From: Bradyrhizobium sp. NFR13
GTDB taxonomy: Bacteria > Pseudomonadota > Alphaproteobacteria > Rhizobiales > Xanthobacteraceae
Direction of reading: 5' to 3'
Length of the DNA stretch: 64,000 nt
Assembly (NCBI RefSeq): GCF_900114605.1
Contig: NZ_FOTP01000001.1
Span: 806,001-870,000 of the forward strand
Position numbers and translations under genes: made by a program. The notes below the pieces were generated by a model. That model searched no databases, was not told the origin of the DNA, and saw only the letters and a program-made list of their open reading frames with translations. Shown here one piece after another: positions 47,097 to 56,463 of this stretch (position 1 is its first letter; each line of letters opens with the position of its first letter).

Positions 47097-48350
47097 TTAC
47101 ACGCGCTCGATGATGATCGCCGGTGCCATGCCGCCGGCGGCGCACATGGTGACCAGACCGCGCTTCAGATTGCGGCGCTCGAGCTCGTCGAGAACCGTGC
47201 CGATCAGGATCGCGCCGGTGGCGCCGATCGGATGGCCGAGCGCGATCGAGCCGCCATTGACGTTGACCTTGCTGCGATCGAGATCGAGATCGCGGATGAA
47301 CTTCTCGGCGACCACGGCGAAGGCTTCATTGATCTCCCACAGATCGATGTCTTCCTTCTTCAGACCGGCCTTTGCCAGCACCTTCTTCGCAGCCGGAACC
47401 GGCGCATTCAGCATCAGGGTCGGGTCGTCGCCGATATTGGCCATGGCCACGATGCGCGCGCGCGGCTTCAGGCCATGCTTGTCGGCATAGGACTTCGAGG
47501 TCAGCAGCAAGGCTGCGGCACCATCGACCACGCCCGATGAATTGCCGGCGTGGTGGAAATGCTCGATCTTCAGATCCGGATATTTCTGGTTGATCTGCTT
47601 GCGGAAGGTCATGCCGCTTTCATCCAGCGGATGATCGGCCATCGCGGCGAAAGCAGGCTTCAGACCGGCGAGACCTTCGGCAGTGGTTTCCGGACGTGGA
47701 TATTCGTCCTTGGCGAGCACGATATTGCCCTCGTCATCCTTCACCGGGACGATGCTCTTGTCGAAACGGCCTTCCTTGATGGCGATCGCGGCGCGACGCT
47801 GACTTTCCAGACCGAGCGCGTCGAGCGCTTCACGCGAAATACCTTCCATCGAGGCGATGGCGTCGCCGCAGATACCCTGATGCGACTGCGGATGCACCTT
47901 GGCGAGACGCTTGTTGCCCGAACCCATGCCGAGTGGCGCCTTGCCGGCGGCCATATCCTCAGCAGCCATCGCACCCGTCAGCGACATCATCTCGGTGCCA
48001 CCGGCGATGACGACGTCTTCCATGCCCGACATGATCTGCGCTGCGGCGAAATTCACCGCGGTGATGCCGCCGCCGCAGAAACGATCGAGGGTGGTGCCGG
48101 ACGCCTTGATGTCATAGCCGGCATCGAGCGCGGCCATGCGGCCGAGATCGCCACCCTGCTTGCCGCGCTGGGTCGAGGTCGACCAGATCACGTCGTCAAC
48201 GTCGGCGGTGTTGAGCTTGTTGCGCTCGGCAATCGCCTTGAGCACGGTGGCGGCGAGATGCTGCGGATGCTGTTCGGCGAGCTTGCCCTTGCCCACTTTG
48301 CCGATGCCGCGGGGCGTGCGGACTGCGTCGATAATATAGGCGTCGGCCAT
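47097..48350 (-). CDS. Acetyl-CoA C-acyltransferase (thiolase)
   Basis: A very long open frame extends upstream to 50039, but the ATG at 48348-48350 with GGGAGAAG gives a 417-residue thiolase; the upstream part is the antisense of the adenylate cyclase. It has the nucleophile Cys in DRFCGGGITA, NEAFAVVAEKF, GGSIALGHPIGATGA and the second catalytic Cys in TMCAAGGMAPA. It cleaves or forms 3-ketoacyl-CoA. It stands alone, divergent from the cyclase, so beta-oxidation or acetoacetyl-CoA use are both possible. Confidence 0.93.
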   Translation of the reverse strand: MADAYIIDAVRTPRGIGKVGKGKLAEQHPQHLAATVLKAIAERNKLNTADVDDVIWSTSTQRGKQGGDLGRMAALDAGYDIKASGTTLDRFCGGGITAVNFAAAQIMSGMEDVVIAGGTEMMSLTGAMAAEDMAAGKAPLGMGSGNKRLAKVHPQSHQGICGDAIASMEGISREALDALGLESQRRAAIAIKEGRFDKSIVPVKDDEGNIVLAKDEYPRPETTAEGLAGLKPAFAAMADHPLDESGMTFRKQINQKYPDLKIEHFHHAGNSSGVVDGAAALLLTSKSYADKHGLKPRARIVAMANIGDDPTLMLNAPVPAAKKVLAKAGLKKEDIDLWEINEAFAVVAEKFIRDLDLDRSKVNVNGGSIALGHPIGATGAILIGTVLDELERRNLKRGLVTMCAAGGMAPAIIIERV

Positions 48351-48608
48351 GATCTTCTCCCAGGAGTTTTGAAGTGTTTTTCTGACCGCGAGATTGGCCA
48401 AGCCACCCATGAAGTCAAGCTGCGCGCGCGGCATGCACGTCTGCCAAAATTGGCAGGCTTCACGCATGATCCTGGCCGATGCCGGCAAATTGGCACAACC
48501 CGGGCACGATATTATAACCATGCCGGTGCTATGTGGCGGACACTCGCCGTTCCGCCCACACGCGTCGCACGTCATGCATTCAGGCCAGAATTCTAGGGAC
48601 ACATTGCC

Positions 48609-50171
48609 ATGAACAAGCTCGATGCCGCCCGGCGGGGCCCGCGTGCGTTCGTTCCCGGTCTCCTCGTTGCCGCGCTGTTGCTGCTGCTTCCGGTGGCGGT
48701 GTGGCTCGATCTGACCAATCTGGTTGACGCCGCGTTGCGCCGGCAGGCCAGTGACCTGAACTCCGTGATCACCAGCGTGCGTGGTTATTATGCAACCAAT
48801 GTGGTCGGGCGCGTACTGGCCCATCAAGGCACCACGCAGGTGGTGCACAATTATGAAAGCGTGCCGGGCGCGATTCCCATTCCGGCGACGCTGTCTCTCG
48901 AACTCGGCCGCGTCATCGGCGCGCAGCAGGAGAACATCAACTACCGCTTCGTGTCGGACTATCCGTTCCAGAACCGCGCGCCGCACCAGCTTGACGATTT
49001 CGAGAAGACATCGCTGCGCAGCCTGCGCGACAATCCCGAGCAGAAGATCATCGACACCAGGACGTCGCTGTTCAGCGACACCGTCCGCATCGTCGCCCCC
49101 GTGCTGATGGGCCCGGCCTGCGTCAGTTGCCACAACAGCCACCCGGAAAGCCCGAAGAAGGACTGGAAGGTGGGCGACGTCCGCGGCATCCAGGAAGTCA
49201 TCATCACGCAGCCGATCGCGGCGAACCTGTTCTCGTTCAAGTTCCTGCTGGCCTATTTCGCGCTCGCTGCCGTGAGCGGCGTCTCCTTTCTCGCTTTGCA
49301 GCGTCGCCAGTCGCGGCGCATCGCCGGCATGAATCAGGAGCTGGAGGCCAATAACGACTTCCTCGCCACGCTCTCGATGAAGATCTCCCGCTATATCTCG
49401 CCGCAGGTCTACAAGAGCATCTTCAGCGGCCAGAAGGACGTCACCATCCATACCGAGCGCAAGAAGCTGACGATCTTCTTCTCGGACATCCAGAATTTCA
49501 CCGCGACCACCGAGCGGCTGCAGCCGGAGTTGATCACGAATCTGCTCAACGAATATTTCACCGAAATGTCGGCCATCGCGCTGGAGCATGGCGGCACCAT
49601 CGACAAGTTCATCGGCGATGCCATGCTGATCTTCTTCGGCGACCCCGAGACGAAGGGCGACCGGCAAGATGCGCAGGACTGCCTGCGCATGGCGTGGCGG
49701 ATGCAGCGCCGCCTGATCGAGTTGAACGCGAAATGGCGCACCGAGGGGATCGAGGAGCCGTTCAAGGCGCGTATCGGCATCAATTCCGGTTACTGCAATG
49801 TCGGCAATTTCGGTAGCAGCGACCGCATGGACTATACGATCATCGGCGCCGAGGCGAACCTTGCGGCGCGCCTGCAGTCGATCGCTGAACCCGGCGGCAT
49901 CGTCATCAGCTATGAGACCTTTGCGCTGGTGAGCGACATCATCACCTCGCATCCGCTGCAGCCGATCACCATGAAGGGCATCAGCCGCGAGGTCGTACCC
50001 TATGCGGTGGACAGCGTGATCGACGCCAAGCCGGAGCAATCCGACATCGTGGTGGAGCGCATGCCCGGGCTCGATTTCTATCTGGACCCTTCCGCCGTGC
50101 GGCCCGACGACGCCGAACGCCTGCGTTCCGTGCTCAGCGAGGCACTGGCCTCGCTGGACCGCAAGGTATAA
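48609..50171 (+). CDS. Class III adenylate cyclase with c-type haem sensor domain (Tll0287-like)
   Basis: The 520-residue protein has a membrane helix (about 15-36), a periplasmic Tll0287/DUF3365-like domain (about 40-205) with Cys171-Val-Ser-Cys174-His175 in PACVSCHNSHPESPKKDW, a second helix (about 208-230), a short linker and a cyclase domain (about 280-460). Metal ligands are Asp293 (FSDIQNF) and Asp337 (FIGDAML). Lys333 and Asp408 (DYT) are the residues that select ATP over GTP. I infer a membrane cyclase whose cAMP output depends on the redox or gas state of a covalently bound haem c. Confidence 0.82.
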   Translation: MNKLDAARRGPRAFVPGLLVAALLLLLPVAVWLDLTNLVDAALRRQASDLNSVITSVRGYYATNVVGRVLAHQGTTQVVHNYESVPGAIPIPATLSLELGRVIGAQQENINYRFVSDYPFQNRAPHQLDDFEKTSLRSLRDNPEQKIIDTRTSLFSDTVRIVAPVLMGPACVSCHNSHPESPKKDWKVGDVRGIQEVIITQPIAANLFSFKFLLAYFALAAVSGVSFLALQRRQSRRIAGMNQELEANNDFLATLSMKISRYISPQVYKSIFSGQKDVTIHTERKKLTIFFSDIQNFTATTERLQPELITNLLNEYFTEMSAIALEHGGTIDKFIGDAMLIFFGDPETKGDRQDAQDCLRMAWRMQRRLIELNAKWRTEGIEEPFKARIGINSGYCNVGNFGSSDRMDYTIIGAEANLAARLQSIAEPGGIVISYETFALVSDIITSHPLQPITMKGISREVVPYAVDSVIDAKPEQSDIVVERMPGLDFYLDPSAVRPDDAERLRSVLSEALASLDRKV

Positions 50172-50297
50172 TCGGACGCAAACGACGTCCGGGCGTCTTG
50201 CAGCTGTGTCTATCGGCGGCAGGCATATTGCTCCGATTCAACGAAGCACATAGTCATGGCTGAATCACGCTGCGCCTGAAGAACTGCCCGGAATCAG

Positions 50298-51212
50298 ATG
50301 CTCCAAGACGATCTTAGCCTGCAGGACGATCCCGGCCTTGCCGCCATGGCGGATACGCTCGCCAGATCGACCGACTATCGCGTGCTGCGCCGGCTGATCC
50401 CGCGCACCGAATTCGCGCCGGCGAACGGCCAACCGACGCGATCCGGAATCCTCCTCGACGTCGAAACCACGGGCCTCGATCAGGTGCGTGACGAAGTCAT
50501 CGAACTGGCGATGATCAAGTTCGACTATCTGCCGGACGGCAGCATCACGCGCGTCACAGATATCTTCACCGCTTTCAACGAGCCGTCGCGGCCGATCCCG
50601 CCGGAGATCACCGAACTGACCGGCATCACGGATGAGATCGTCGCGGGACACCGCATCGATCCCGATGCGGTCGCCGCTTTCGCTGAGGACGCCGTCATCG
50701 TCATCGCGCACAATGCGGGTTTCGATCGCAAGTTTTCCGAACGCTACTGGCCGGTGTTCCAGCACAAGGCCTGGGGCTGTTCGGCCACCGAAGTTGACTG
50801 GCGCAAACACGGCTTCGACGGATCGCGCCTCGGCTATCTGCTCGCCGGCGCCGGCTTCTTCCACCAGGCCCACCGGGCGATCGACGACTGTCACGCGCTG
50901 CTTGAGATTCTCGCCTTTGAGCTGCCCGATCTCGGCGAACCTGCGCTGGCCGTTCTATTAGAGCGCGCCCGCAAGAAGACCATGCGAATCTGGGCGGAGC
51001 AGTCGCCCTTCGATCTCAAGGATGAGCTGAAGCGGCGCGGCTATCGCTGGAGCGACGGCTCCGATGGCCGGCCGAAGTCCTGGTATATCGATGTGGAGGA
51101 AAGCAAACACGAGAGCGAAATCGAATTCCTGCGCAAGACGATCTATATGCGCGACGTCGAACCGCGCGTGCAGGCGCTCAGCGCGATGAGCCGGTTCTCA
51201 GTGCGGGGCTAG
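50298..51212 (+). CDS. DEDDh 3'-5' exonuclease
   Basis: The 304-residue protein carries Exo I Asp54-Val-Glu56 (LLDVETTGL), Exo II Asp143 (AHNAGFDRKF) and Exo III His192 with Asp197 (HRAIDDCHALLE), the full DnaQ-type site that degrades DNA or RNA from the 3' end. A C-terminal extension (about 225-304) has the RGYRWSDGSDGRPKSWY segment found in a group of DnaQ-like proteins annotated only as exonuclease. It is not the polymerase III epsilon subunit, judging from this tail and its isolated position. Confidence 0.85.
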   Translation: MLQDDLSLQDDPGLAAMADTLARSTDYRVLRRLIPRTEFAPANGQPTRSGILLDVETTGLDQVRDEVIELAMIKFDYLPDGSITRVTDIFTAFNEPSRPIPPEITELTGITDEIVAGHRIDPDAVAAFAEDAVIVIAHNAGFDRKFSERYWPVFQHKAWGCSATEVDWRKHGFDGSRLGYLLAGAGFFHQAHRAIDDCHALLEILAFELPDLGEPALAVLLERARKKTMRIWAEQSPFDLKDELKRRGYRWSDGSDGRPKSWYIDVEESKHESEIEFLRKTIYMRDVEPRVQALSAMSRFSVRG

Positions 51213-51228
51213 CAGTGTCGGCTACAGC

Positions 51229-51298
51229 AGGGCGGGTTATCGAAGCGTAACCCGCCACAGTCATGTGGCGGATTACGCCTTGGCTAATCCGCCCTACG
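51229..51298. repeat. Paired TAGGGCGGATTA-type hairpins
   Basis: Two hairpins stand side by side: GGCGGGTTA (51229-51237) with TAACCCGCC (51246-51254), and GGCGGATTA (51265-51273) with TAATCCGCC (51283-51291), the latter followed by CTACG. They belong to the family at 43783-43820 and lie between converging genes. Confidence 0.8.
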
Positions 51299-51313
51299 CT
51301 GCTCCATTCACCG

Positions 51314-52303
51314 TCAGACCGGCTGCAAACCGAGCGCCTGTGCTGCCTCGATCCAGACCGGCAGCTCCTTCTGATACAGCGCATTGGTGTCCTTGAAGCC
51401 GAGCGCCGGTTCGAGCACGAAAGTCTTGAGGACTTCCTTCACTTTCTGATCGCTGTTGGCGGCGACGCAAAGCTGCGCCAGGCGATCGACGATCGGTTGC
51501 GGCGTCGCCTTGGGCACGGCCCAGCCCGTGAAGCCGCTGACAGTGAAGAACTTCGACGTCGCGCCCTGCTCGGGCAATGTCTTCGCGTTGGGGATCGCAT
51601 CGACCTTCTTCGAATGCACGGCGAAGACAACACCGCGATCGCCTTGCAGCACAGTCTGCGCAGCAGTGTAGCTGCCCATCGCGAAATCGATCGAGCCTTC
51701 CGCGAGTCCCGTCCACATCGGCGCTTCGCCGCGATAATGGATCGGCTCGATCTTGAGACCATACTGCTTGTTGAGTTCATTGATCGTCATATGCGGGGCC
51801 GAGCCCACGCTATAGGTGCCGAAATTCACCTTGTCGTTCTTGCGCGCGAAGGCAACGAAGTCCTCCAGCGTCTTGACGCCGGATTTCGGACTGGCGACCA
51901 GCGGCAACCCGGCGCCGGGAATGACGCTGACCAGCGTCAGGTCCTTGTCCATGTCGTAGCCGGGCGTCTTCAGCATCACCCGGTTCATCACATAGGTCGT
52001 CGAGATGGAGCAGAGAATCGTGTGACCGTCCGGCTCGGCGCGCGCGACTTCCGCTGTGCCGATAGCGCCTGATGCGCCGGCCTTGTTTTCGATGACGACA
52101 GTCTGTCCGACCTGTTTGGAAATATACTCGCCGAAGGCGCGCGCCAGCAGATCGGTCTGCCCGCCGGCTGGATAACTACAGATCATGCGAATCTGCCGCG
52201 ATGGCCACGCCGCTTGTGCGGACGCGCCGCGCGCGACGAACGGCATGGCGGTTGCTGCCGACCCGGCAGCCATGAAGTGACGACGATTGATGATCGCAGA
52301 CAT
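51314..52303 (-). CDS. Bug-family (tripartite tricarboxylate) binding protein
   Basis: The 329-residue protein has a Tat-like leader (INRRHFMAAGSAATA) ending near residue 30. It shows WPSRQIRMICSYPAGGQTDLLAR, VVIENKAGASGAIGTAEVA, DGHTIL and FAMGSYTAAQ, the Bug-receptor pattern. Bug proteins bind carboxylates or aromatic acids with high affinity. No TctA/TctB membrane genes lie nearby, as is common for these orphan binding proteins. Confidence 0.87.
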   Translation of the reverse strand: MSAIINRRHFMAAGSAATAMPFVARGASAQAAWPSRQIRMICSYPAGGQTDLLARAFGEYISKQVGQTVVIENKAGASGAIGTAEVARAEPDGHTILCSISTTYVMNRVMLKTPGYDMDKDLTLVSVIPGAGLPLVASPKSGVKTLEDFVAFARKNDKVNFGTYSVGSAPHMTINELNKQYGLKIEPIHYRGEAPMWTGLAEGSIDFAMGSYTAAQTVLQGDRGVVFAVHSKKVDAIPNAKTLPEQGATSKFFTVSGFTGWAVPKATPQPIVDRLAQLCVAANSDQKVKEVLKTFVLEPALGFKDTNALYQKELPVWIEAAQALGLQPV

Positions 52304-52527
52304 GTTTCCCTCCGTTGTTTTTTATGACGGTACCTGATCGCTCCATCATTCGCCACGACGATAGACGGGACAGATTGGCGCATTCAAAAAGCAAATCGCT
52401 TCCAGCTCTGCATGTAACGGCTCACGCCATCTGGATCGAAACGCAGTGGTGCAGTAGTGTCCGCGCCAACTAAAAATGCCGGACCGTTCGGATCTGGCGC
52501 GCACATCACCTTGAGGAACGAAACACC

Positions 52528-53586
52528 ATGGCGCGGAATATTCTAATTCTCGGAGCTTCCTACGGCTCGCTGCTGGCAACGAAGCTCTTGATGGCGGGTC
52601 ATAACGTGACCCTCGTGTGCCGGAAGAAGACCGCCGAGCTCATCAACCGCGATGGTACTGAAGTGCGCATCAAGCTGCGCGACGAGCCGAACCACCGCGC
52701 CATCTTCTCCCGCGACCTGCCAGGCAAACTGGATGCGACCTCGCCGGATCAGGTCGACCTGGCGCGCTACGATCTGGTCGGTCTTGCGATGCAGGAGCCG
52801 CAATATACCAATCACACGATCCGCGTTCTGATGATCAAGATCGCCGCGGCGAAGCTGCCGTGCCTGTCGATCATGAACATGCCGCCGCTGCCCTATCTCA
52901 AGCGCATTCCGGGTCTGGCCGATATGAAGCTCGAAGAGGCCTATACCAATGCCCAGGTGTGGGAGCGCTTCGAGCCGGGGCTTGTCACGCTGTGCTCGCC
53001 CGATCCGCAGGCCTTCCGGCCGCCAGAAGAAGCGGCGAATGTCCTTCACGTCGGCCTGCCGACGAATTTCAAGGCATCGGCCTTTGCCGATCCGGCTCAC
53101 AATAAACTGCTGCGCGAACTCGAAGCCGACATCGACGCTGTGAAACTCGACGGCCAGGACGTGCCGGTGAAGCTGAAAGTATTCGACTCGCTGTTCGTGC
53201 CGCTGGCGAAGTGGTCGATGCTGCTGACCGGCAACTATCGCTGCATCACGCCCGAGGAACCGCAGTCGATCCGCGAGGCGGTTCACGGCGATCTGAAAGT
53301 CTCGCAGTCGATCTATGACCATGTCGATGCCGTTGCACGGCGTCTCGGCGCCGATCCCGCAGACCAGGTCCCGTTCGCGAAATATGCCAAGGCGGCAGAG
53401 AGCCTGTTGAAGCCGTCATCGGCCGCCCGTGCAGTCGCCGCCGGCGCGCCTTTCATTGAGCGGGTCGATCTTCTGGTGAAGCTGATTTCGCATCAGCTCG
53501 GCATGACTAATGCAAATATCGACCGCACTGTCGAAGTCGTCGACCAAAAGCTCAACGAGCGGCTGGAGTCCGGCGCGGGAATCTGA
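52528..53586 (+). CDS. Ketopantoate reductase-like Rossmann protein
   Basis: The 352-residue protein starts with a nucleotide-binding fold, NILILGASYGSLLATKLLMA, then HNVTLVCRKKTAELI, as in PanE/ApbA. A helical C-terminal domain follows. It is longer than typical PanE (about 300 residues), and the active-site Lys/Glu pair is not obvious to me, so the substrate is uncertain. Homologues next to Bug proteins are often opine or 2-keto acid reductase-like. The gene is divergent from the Bug protein. Confidence 0.6.
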   Translation: MARNILILGASYGSLLATKLLMAGHNVTLVCRKKTAELINRDGTEVRIKLRDEPNHRAIFSRDLPGKLDATSPDQVDLARYDLVGLAMQEPQYTNHTIRVLMIKIAAAKLPCLSIMNMPPLPYLKRIPGLADMKLEEAYTNAQVWERFEPGLVTLCSPDPQAFRPPEEAANVLHVGLPTNFKASAFADPAHNKLLRELEADIDAVKLDGQDVPVKLKVFDSLFVPLAKWSMLLTGNYRCITPEEPQSIREAVHGDLKVSQSIYDHVDAVARRLGADPADQVPFAKYAKAAESLLKPSSAARAVAAGAPFIERVDLLVKLISHQLGMTNANIDRTVEVVDQKLNERLESGAGI

Positions 53587-53672
53587 CGCGCTGGTGTGAC
53601 GGTGCTGCAATTGAATACCGGCTTCGCGACTGATCTTTGTCGCGAAGCCATCGCCGCGACGGCGTGCGTCCT

Positions 53673-54155
53673 CTATTCGATCGACATGATCTCGAGCTCC
53701 TGGGCGCCCGCGCCGACGACGTCACCGACGGCCTTGCCCATCAGTGATTTCGCCACCGGCGAGACGAAGGAAATCGAACCGGCCTTCGGGTCGGCCTCGT
53801 CCTCGCCCACGATCCGATAGGTCTGCACGCGGCCGTCGTTGCGGCTGAAAGTCACCGTGCTGCCAAAGGCTACGGTGTCGGTCGATGTCGGGGCTGGAAC
53901 GAGCTGGGCCGTGCGAACGCGGGCCGCGAAATAGCGCATGTCCCGCAGCGGAATTGCAGCCTGACGTCGCCGCTCGTTCACGTCGTCGATCGCGCTCGCC
54001 GCGTCATGAGCCTCGCGCGCCTGCTGGAGCTGCGTCTCCAGCGCCTGCAAACCCGCCTCGGTCACAAGGTTAGGGTGAGGCGAGATCGGGCGGTCGGGCA
54101 GCAGGGTTTCCGCAGCCGTTTCGGCACTTTCTTCCTTGGTGAAGGCAACGCTCAA
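53673..54155 (-). CDS. GreA/GreB-family transcript factor-like protein
   Basis: This 160-residue protein has an N-terminal coiled coil (about 30-75: VTEAGLQALETQLQQA, then AAIPLRDMRYFAARV) and a C-terminal FKBP-like domain (about 90-160) ending VSPVAKSLMGKAVGDVVGAGAQELEIMSI, typical of GreA. Gre factors restart backtracked RNA polymerase by stimulating cleavage. The canonical acidic tip at the coiled-coil turn is not clearly present, so it may be a Gre-like regulator (Rnk/GfaH type) and not the housekeeping GreA. Confidence 0.75.
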   Translation of the reverse strand: MSVAFTKEESAETAAETLLPDRPISPHPNLVTEAGLQALETQLQQAREAHDAASAIDDVNERRRQAAIPLRDMRYFAARVRTAQLVPAPTSTDTVAFGSTVTFSRNDGRVQTYRIVGEDEADPKAGSISFVSPVAKSLMGKAVGDVVGAGAQELEIMSIE

Positions 54156-54495
54156 TCTCGAACTCCGTATCGACGCGATCCGCTGTGACGACGCAGGAAC
54201 CGATTATCCCATTGGTTTGTCAAAACCATGCAGAAATATCCTGGTCGCGCAAATGGCACCCGGAATTTTGCTGCTTTGCGGCACCGGGCGGCGACAAGGC
54301 AGCCCTGTTCCAGCGGAGGGGCAATCCGATTGTGTTTGCGATCCTCGGGGGTTATGCACTGGCTAGACCGATCCTAAATTGGATCGTGGACGGACCCTGC
54401 CCTGACCGCAGGGTCTGACATGCGCCAATGCCAAGCGCCGGCGGCGGTGCATTCAAGCCTCGCAGATCAAGAACGCCGTCAGGAAGGAATTCGTC
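54156..54495 (+). other. Intergenic region with two stem-loops
   Basis: These 340 bases hold no convincing gene. CGATCC/GGATCG (54369-54386) and GACCCTGC/GCAGGGTC (54393-54415, perfect 8 bp) stand side by side about 80 bases before the dehydratase start. Neither is followed by a T-run, so attenuation cannot be claimed. Confidence 0.4.
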
Positions 54496-56364
54496 GTGTC
54501 CAAGTCGCCCGTCGTCACCATCGACAATCATCCCGGCCGCTCCGCGCAGACCATTGGCATGGCGCGCGTGCTCGGCACCGATGAAACGCTCATTCACGAG
54601 CCGTCGGTGGGCGTGGTCGGCACCAAGGGCGACAGCCAGTGCTATATGGGCGTGATGTCCAAGGTGGACGCGATCCATGAGAGCCTGAAGAAGCGTATCG
54701 GTCGCGGCGCAGGCCAGCTCCCCTATCGCCTGGTGCAGCCGGAATATACGATCGCCACCTCGGACGGTATCCGCAACGGCACGCGCGAGATGCGCTATTC
54801 GCTGATCGGCCGCGAAGTGACCAATGATGCGCTCTCCGAGCATCTGAGCGCCACCGGCCTGCTCGGCACCATCGCCGTCGTCGCCTGCGACAAGCCGCCA
54901 GTCGGCACGCTGGCCGCGCTGCTCGAACATAACGAGCCTGCGATCATCATGTCGGACGGCTCGATCCATCCCGGCGAGGATCCGAAAACCGGCGAGAAGC
55001 TGGACATCGTCAGCGCCTATCAGGTCGCCGGCAGTCCGGACCCCGAATATCGCCACCACATCGCCTGCCACGCATGCCCGGGCATCGGCTCGTGCGGCGG
55101 CATCTTCACCTACAACACCATGCAGACCTTCATCGGCGTGGTCGGCATGCAGCCGCTGCACATGGTGGCGCCGCCGTCCGACGATCCGCGCCGCCTGAAG
55201 GAATTCCCGGAGCAGCTCGTCGGCTATCTCTCCAACATGATCGCCAAGGGCATCAAGCCCCGCGACATCGTGAGCCGTGACTCGATCCGCAACGCGGTGA
55301 TCGTGTCGATGGCGATCGGCGGCTCGACGAACGTGACGCTGCATGCGCCGGAAATCGCGCGCGCCGCAGGCTTCGCCGACTTCTGGAAGGAAGTCATGAC
55401 GCCGGCAGAGTTCAACTATCTGTCGCAATATCTCGTGCCTGTGCTCACCGACGCCCGCCCCTATGGCAAGTATTCGATGGTGGACATCGATAATGTCGGC
55501 GGCGTGCAGGTGATCGTCCGCGAATTGATGGAAGCCGGCCTGATCAATGGCGACGTGCTGACCTGCACCGGCGAGACGCTGGCCGAGCAGATCAAGCGCC
55601 TCGAGACCAAGCCGGCCGACGGCAAGGTCGTCTACAAGGTAGCGAACCCGTACAAGCCGACCGGCGGGTTGCGCGTGCTCGGCGGCAACCTGTCGCCGGA
55701 ATTCTCCGCGATCCTCAAGCTCGCCGGCGTCGAAGGCGGCCTCGAAGACAATTTGTTCCGCGGCACTGCGCGCGTGTTCGAAGGCGAGCGCGGCCTGATC
55801 GCAGCGCTCGACCAGCATCCGGAGAAATTTGCGAACCACGACATGGTGATCGTGCGTTACGACGGCCCGGTCGGCGCGCCCGGCATGCCGGAGATGCTTG
55901 ACCCGACCTCGCGCATCACCACGCTGTGCCGCGAACGCAATATCGTCGTCGGCCTGATGACCGATGCGCGCTTCTCCGGCGGCTCGGTGGGTCTGGTGAT
56001 CGGCCATGTCGGACCGGAAGCAGCACTGGGTGGCGCCATCGCGCTGATCGAGGATGGTGACGAGATCATCGCCGACCTCAACAACAATGAGCTGAACTGC
56101 ACGCAGCTCCAGGACCCCGCTATCTACAGCAAGCGCAAAGCGGCCTGGGATAAGGTGGTTGCCGACAATGGTGGCATCCACCCGAGCTGCGGCGAGGCCG
56201 ATACGCGCCTCTTGCATCGCGCGCGCACCAGCGCCGTGCCCGCCACCCGCGGCGCCGGCCTGCATCCGAACCGCGAAGTCTGGGTGCGCAATGCGCGCGA
56301 AGCCACGCGCTCGGGCTTCACGCCGAAGAACAAGCATCGACCGGAAGCCAACAAGGCCTTCTAG
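54496..56364 (+). CDS. IlvD/Edd-family dehydratase, divergent form
   Basis: The 622-residue protein starts at GTG behind AGGAAGG. Iron-sulphur cysteines can be placed at Cys49 (DSQCYMGVM), Cys131 (VACDKPPVGTL) and Cys200 (GSCGGIFTYNTM). GGSTNVTLH and DARFSGGSVGLVIGHVGPEA match the family. It departs from standard IlvD by lacking the usual N-terminal GIxCxFNTI region and by an HACPGIGSCGG segment with two extra cysteines (Cys191, Cys194). It dehydrates a dihydroxy acid; valine/isoleucine synthesis or a sugar-acid path are both open. No ilv or sugar genes flank it. Confidence 0.8.
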   Translation: MSKSPVVTIDNHPGRSAQTIGMARVLGTDETLIHEPSVGVVGTKGDSQCYMGVMSKVDAIHESLKKRIGRGAGQLPYRLVQPEYTIATSDGIRNGTREMRYSLIGREVTNDALSEHLSATGLLGTIAVVACDKPPVGTLAALLEHNEPAIIMSDGSIHPGEDPKTGEKLDIVSAYQVAGSPDPEYRHHIACHACPGIGSCGGIFTYNTMQTFIGVVGMQPLHMVAPPSDDPRRLKEFPEQLVGYLSNMIAKGIKPRDIVSRDSIRNAVIVSMAIGGSTNVTLHAPEIARAAGFADFWKEVMTPAEFNYLSQYLVPVLTDARPYGKYSMVDIDNVGGVQVIVRELMEAGLINGDVLTCTGETLAEQIKRLETKPADGKVVYKVANPYKPTGGLRVLGGNLSPEFSAILKLAGVEGGLEDNLFRGTARVFEGERGLIAALDQHPEKFANHDMVIVRYDGPVGAPGMPEMLDPTSRITTLCRERNIVVGLMTDARFSGGSVGLVIGHVGPEAALGGAIALIEDGDEIIADLNNNELNCTQLQDPAIYSKRKAAWDKVVADNGGIHPSCGEADTRLLHRARTSAVPATRGAGLHPNREVWVRNAREATRSGFTPKNKHRPEANKAF

Positions 56365-56463
56365 ACCTTTGGACTGGCAGTTAGGGCCGGGTTTGCTGCG
56401 AAGCTCCCGGCCCGAACGATTTCCGCTTCCATCGGCTCTTCCCAAAGCCGCCAGCCGGATATC

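Noticed and set aside
48490-48507. TTGGCAC followed by GGGCA with GG-N10-GC spacing, like a sigma-54 promoter
   Set aside because: The -12 half lacks TTGC, and no sigma-54 activator site or gene context supports it.
47097-50039. A 980-codon open frame on the minus strand
   Set aside because: Only the 417-codon thiolase part has family motifs and a ribosome site; the upstream part is antisense to the adenylate cyclase and reflects high GC at third positions.
54352-56445. A 697-codon open frame antisense to the dehydratase
   Set aside because: The plus strand has complete IlvD/Edd motifs; the antisense product is rich in His, Asp and Arg, as expected for a mirror frame.
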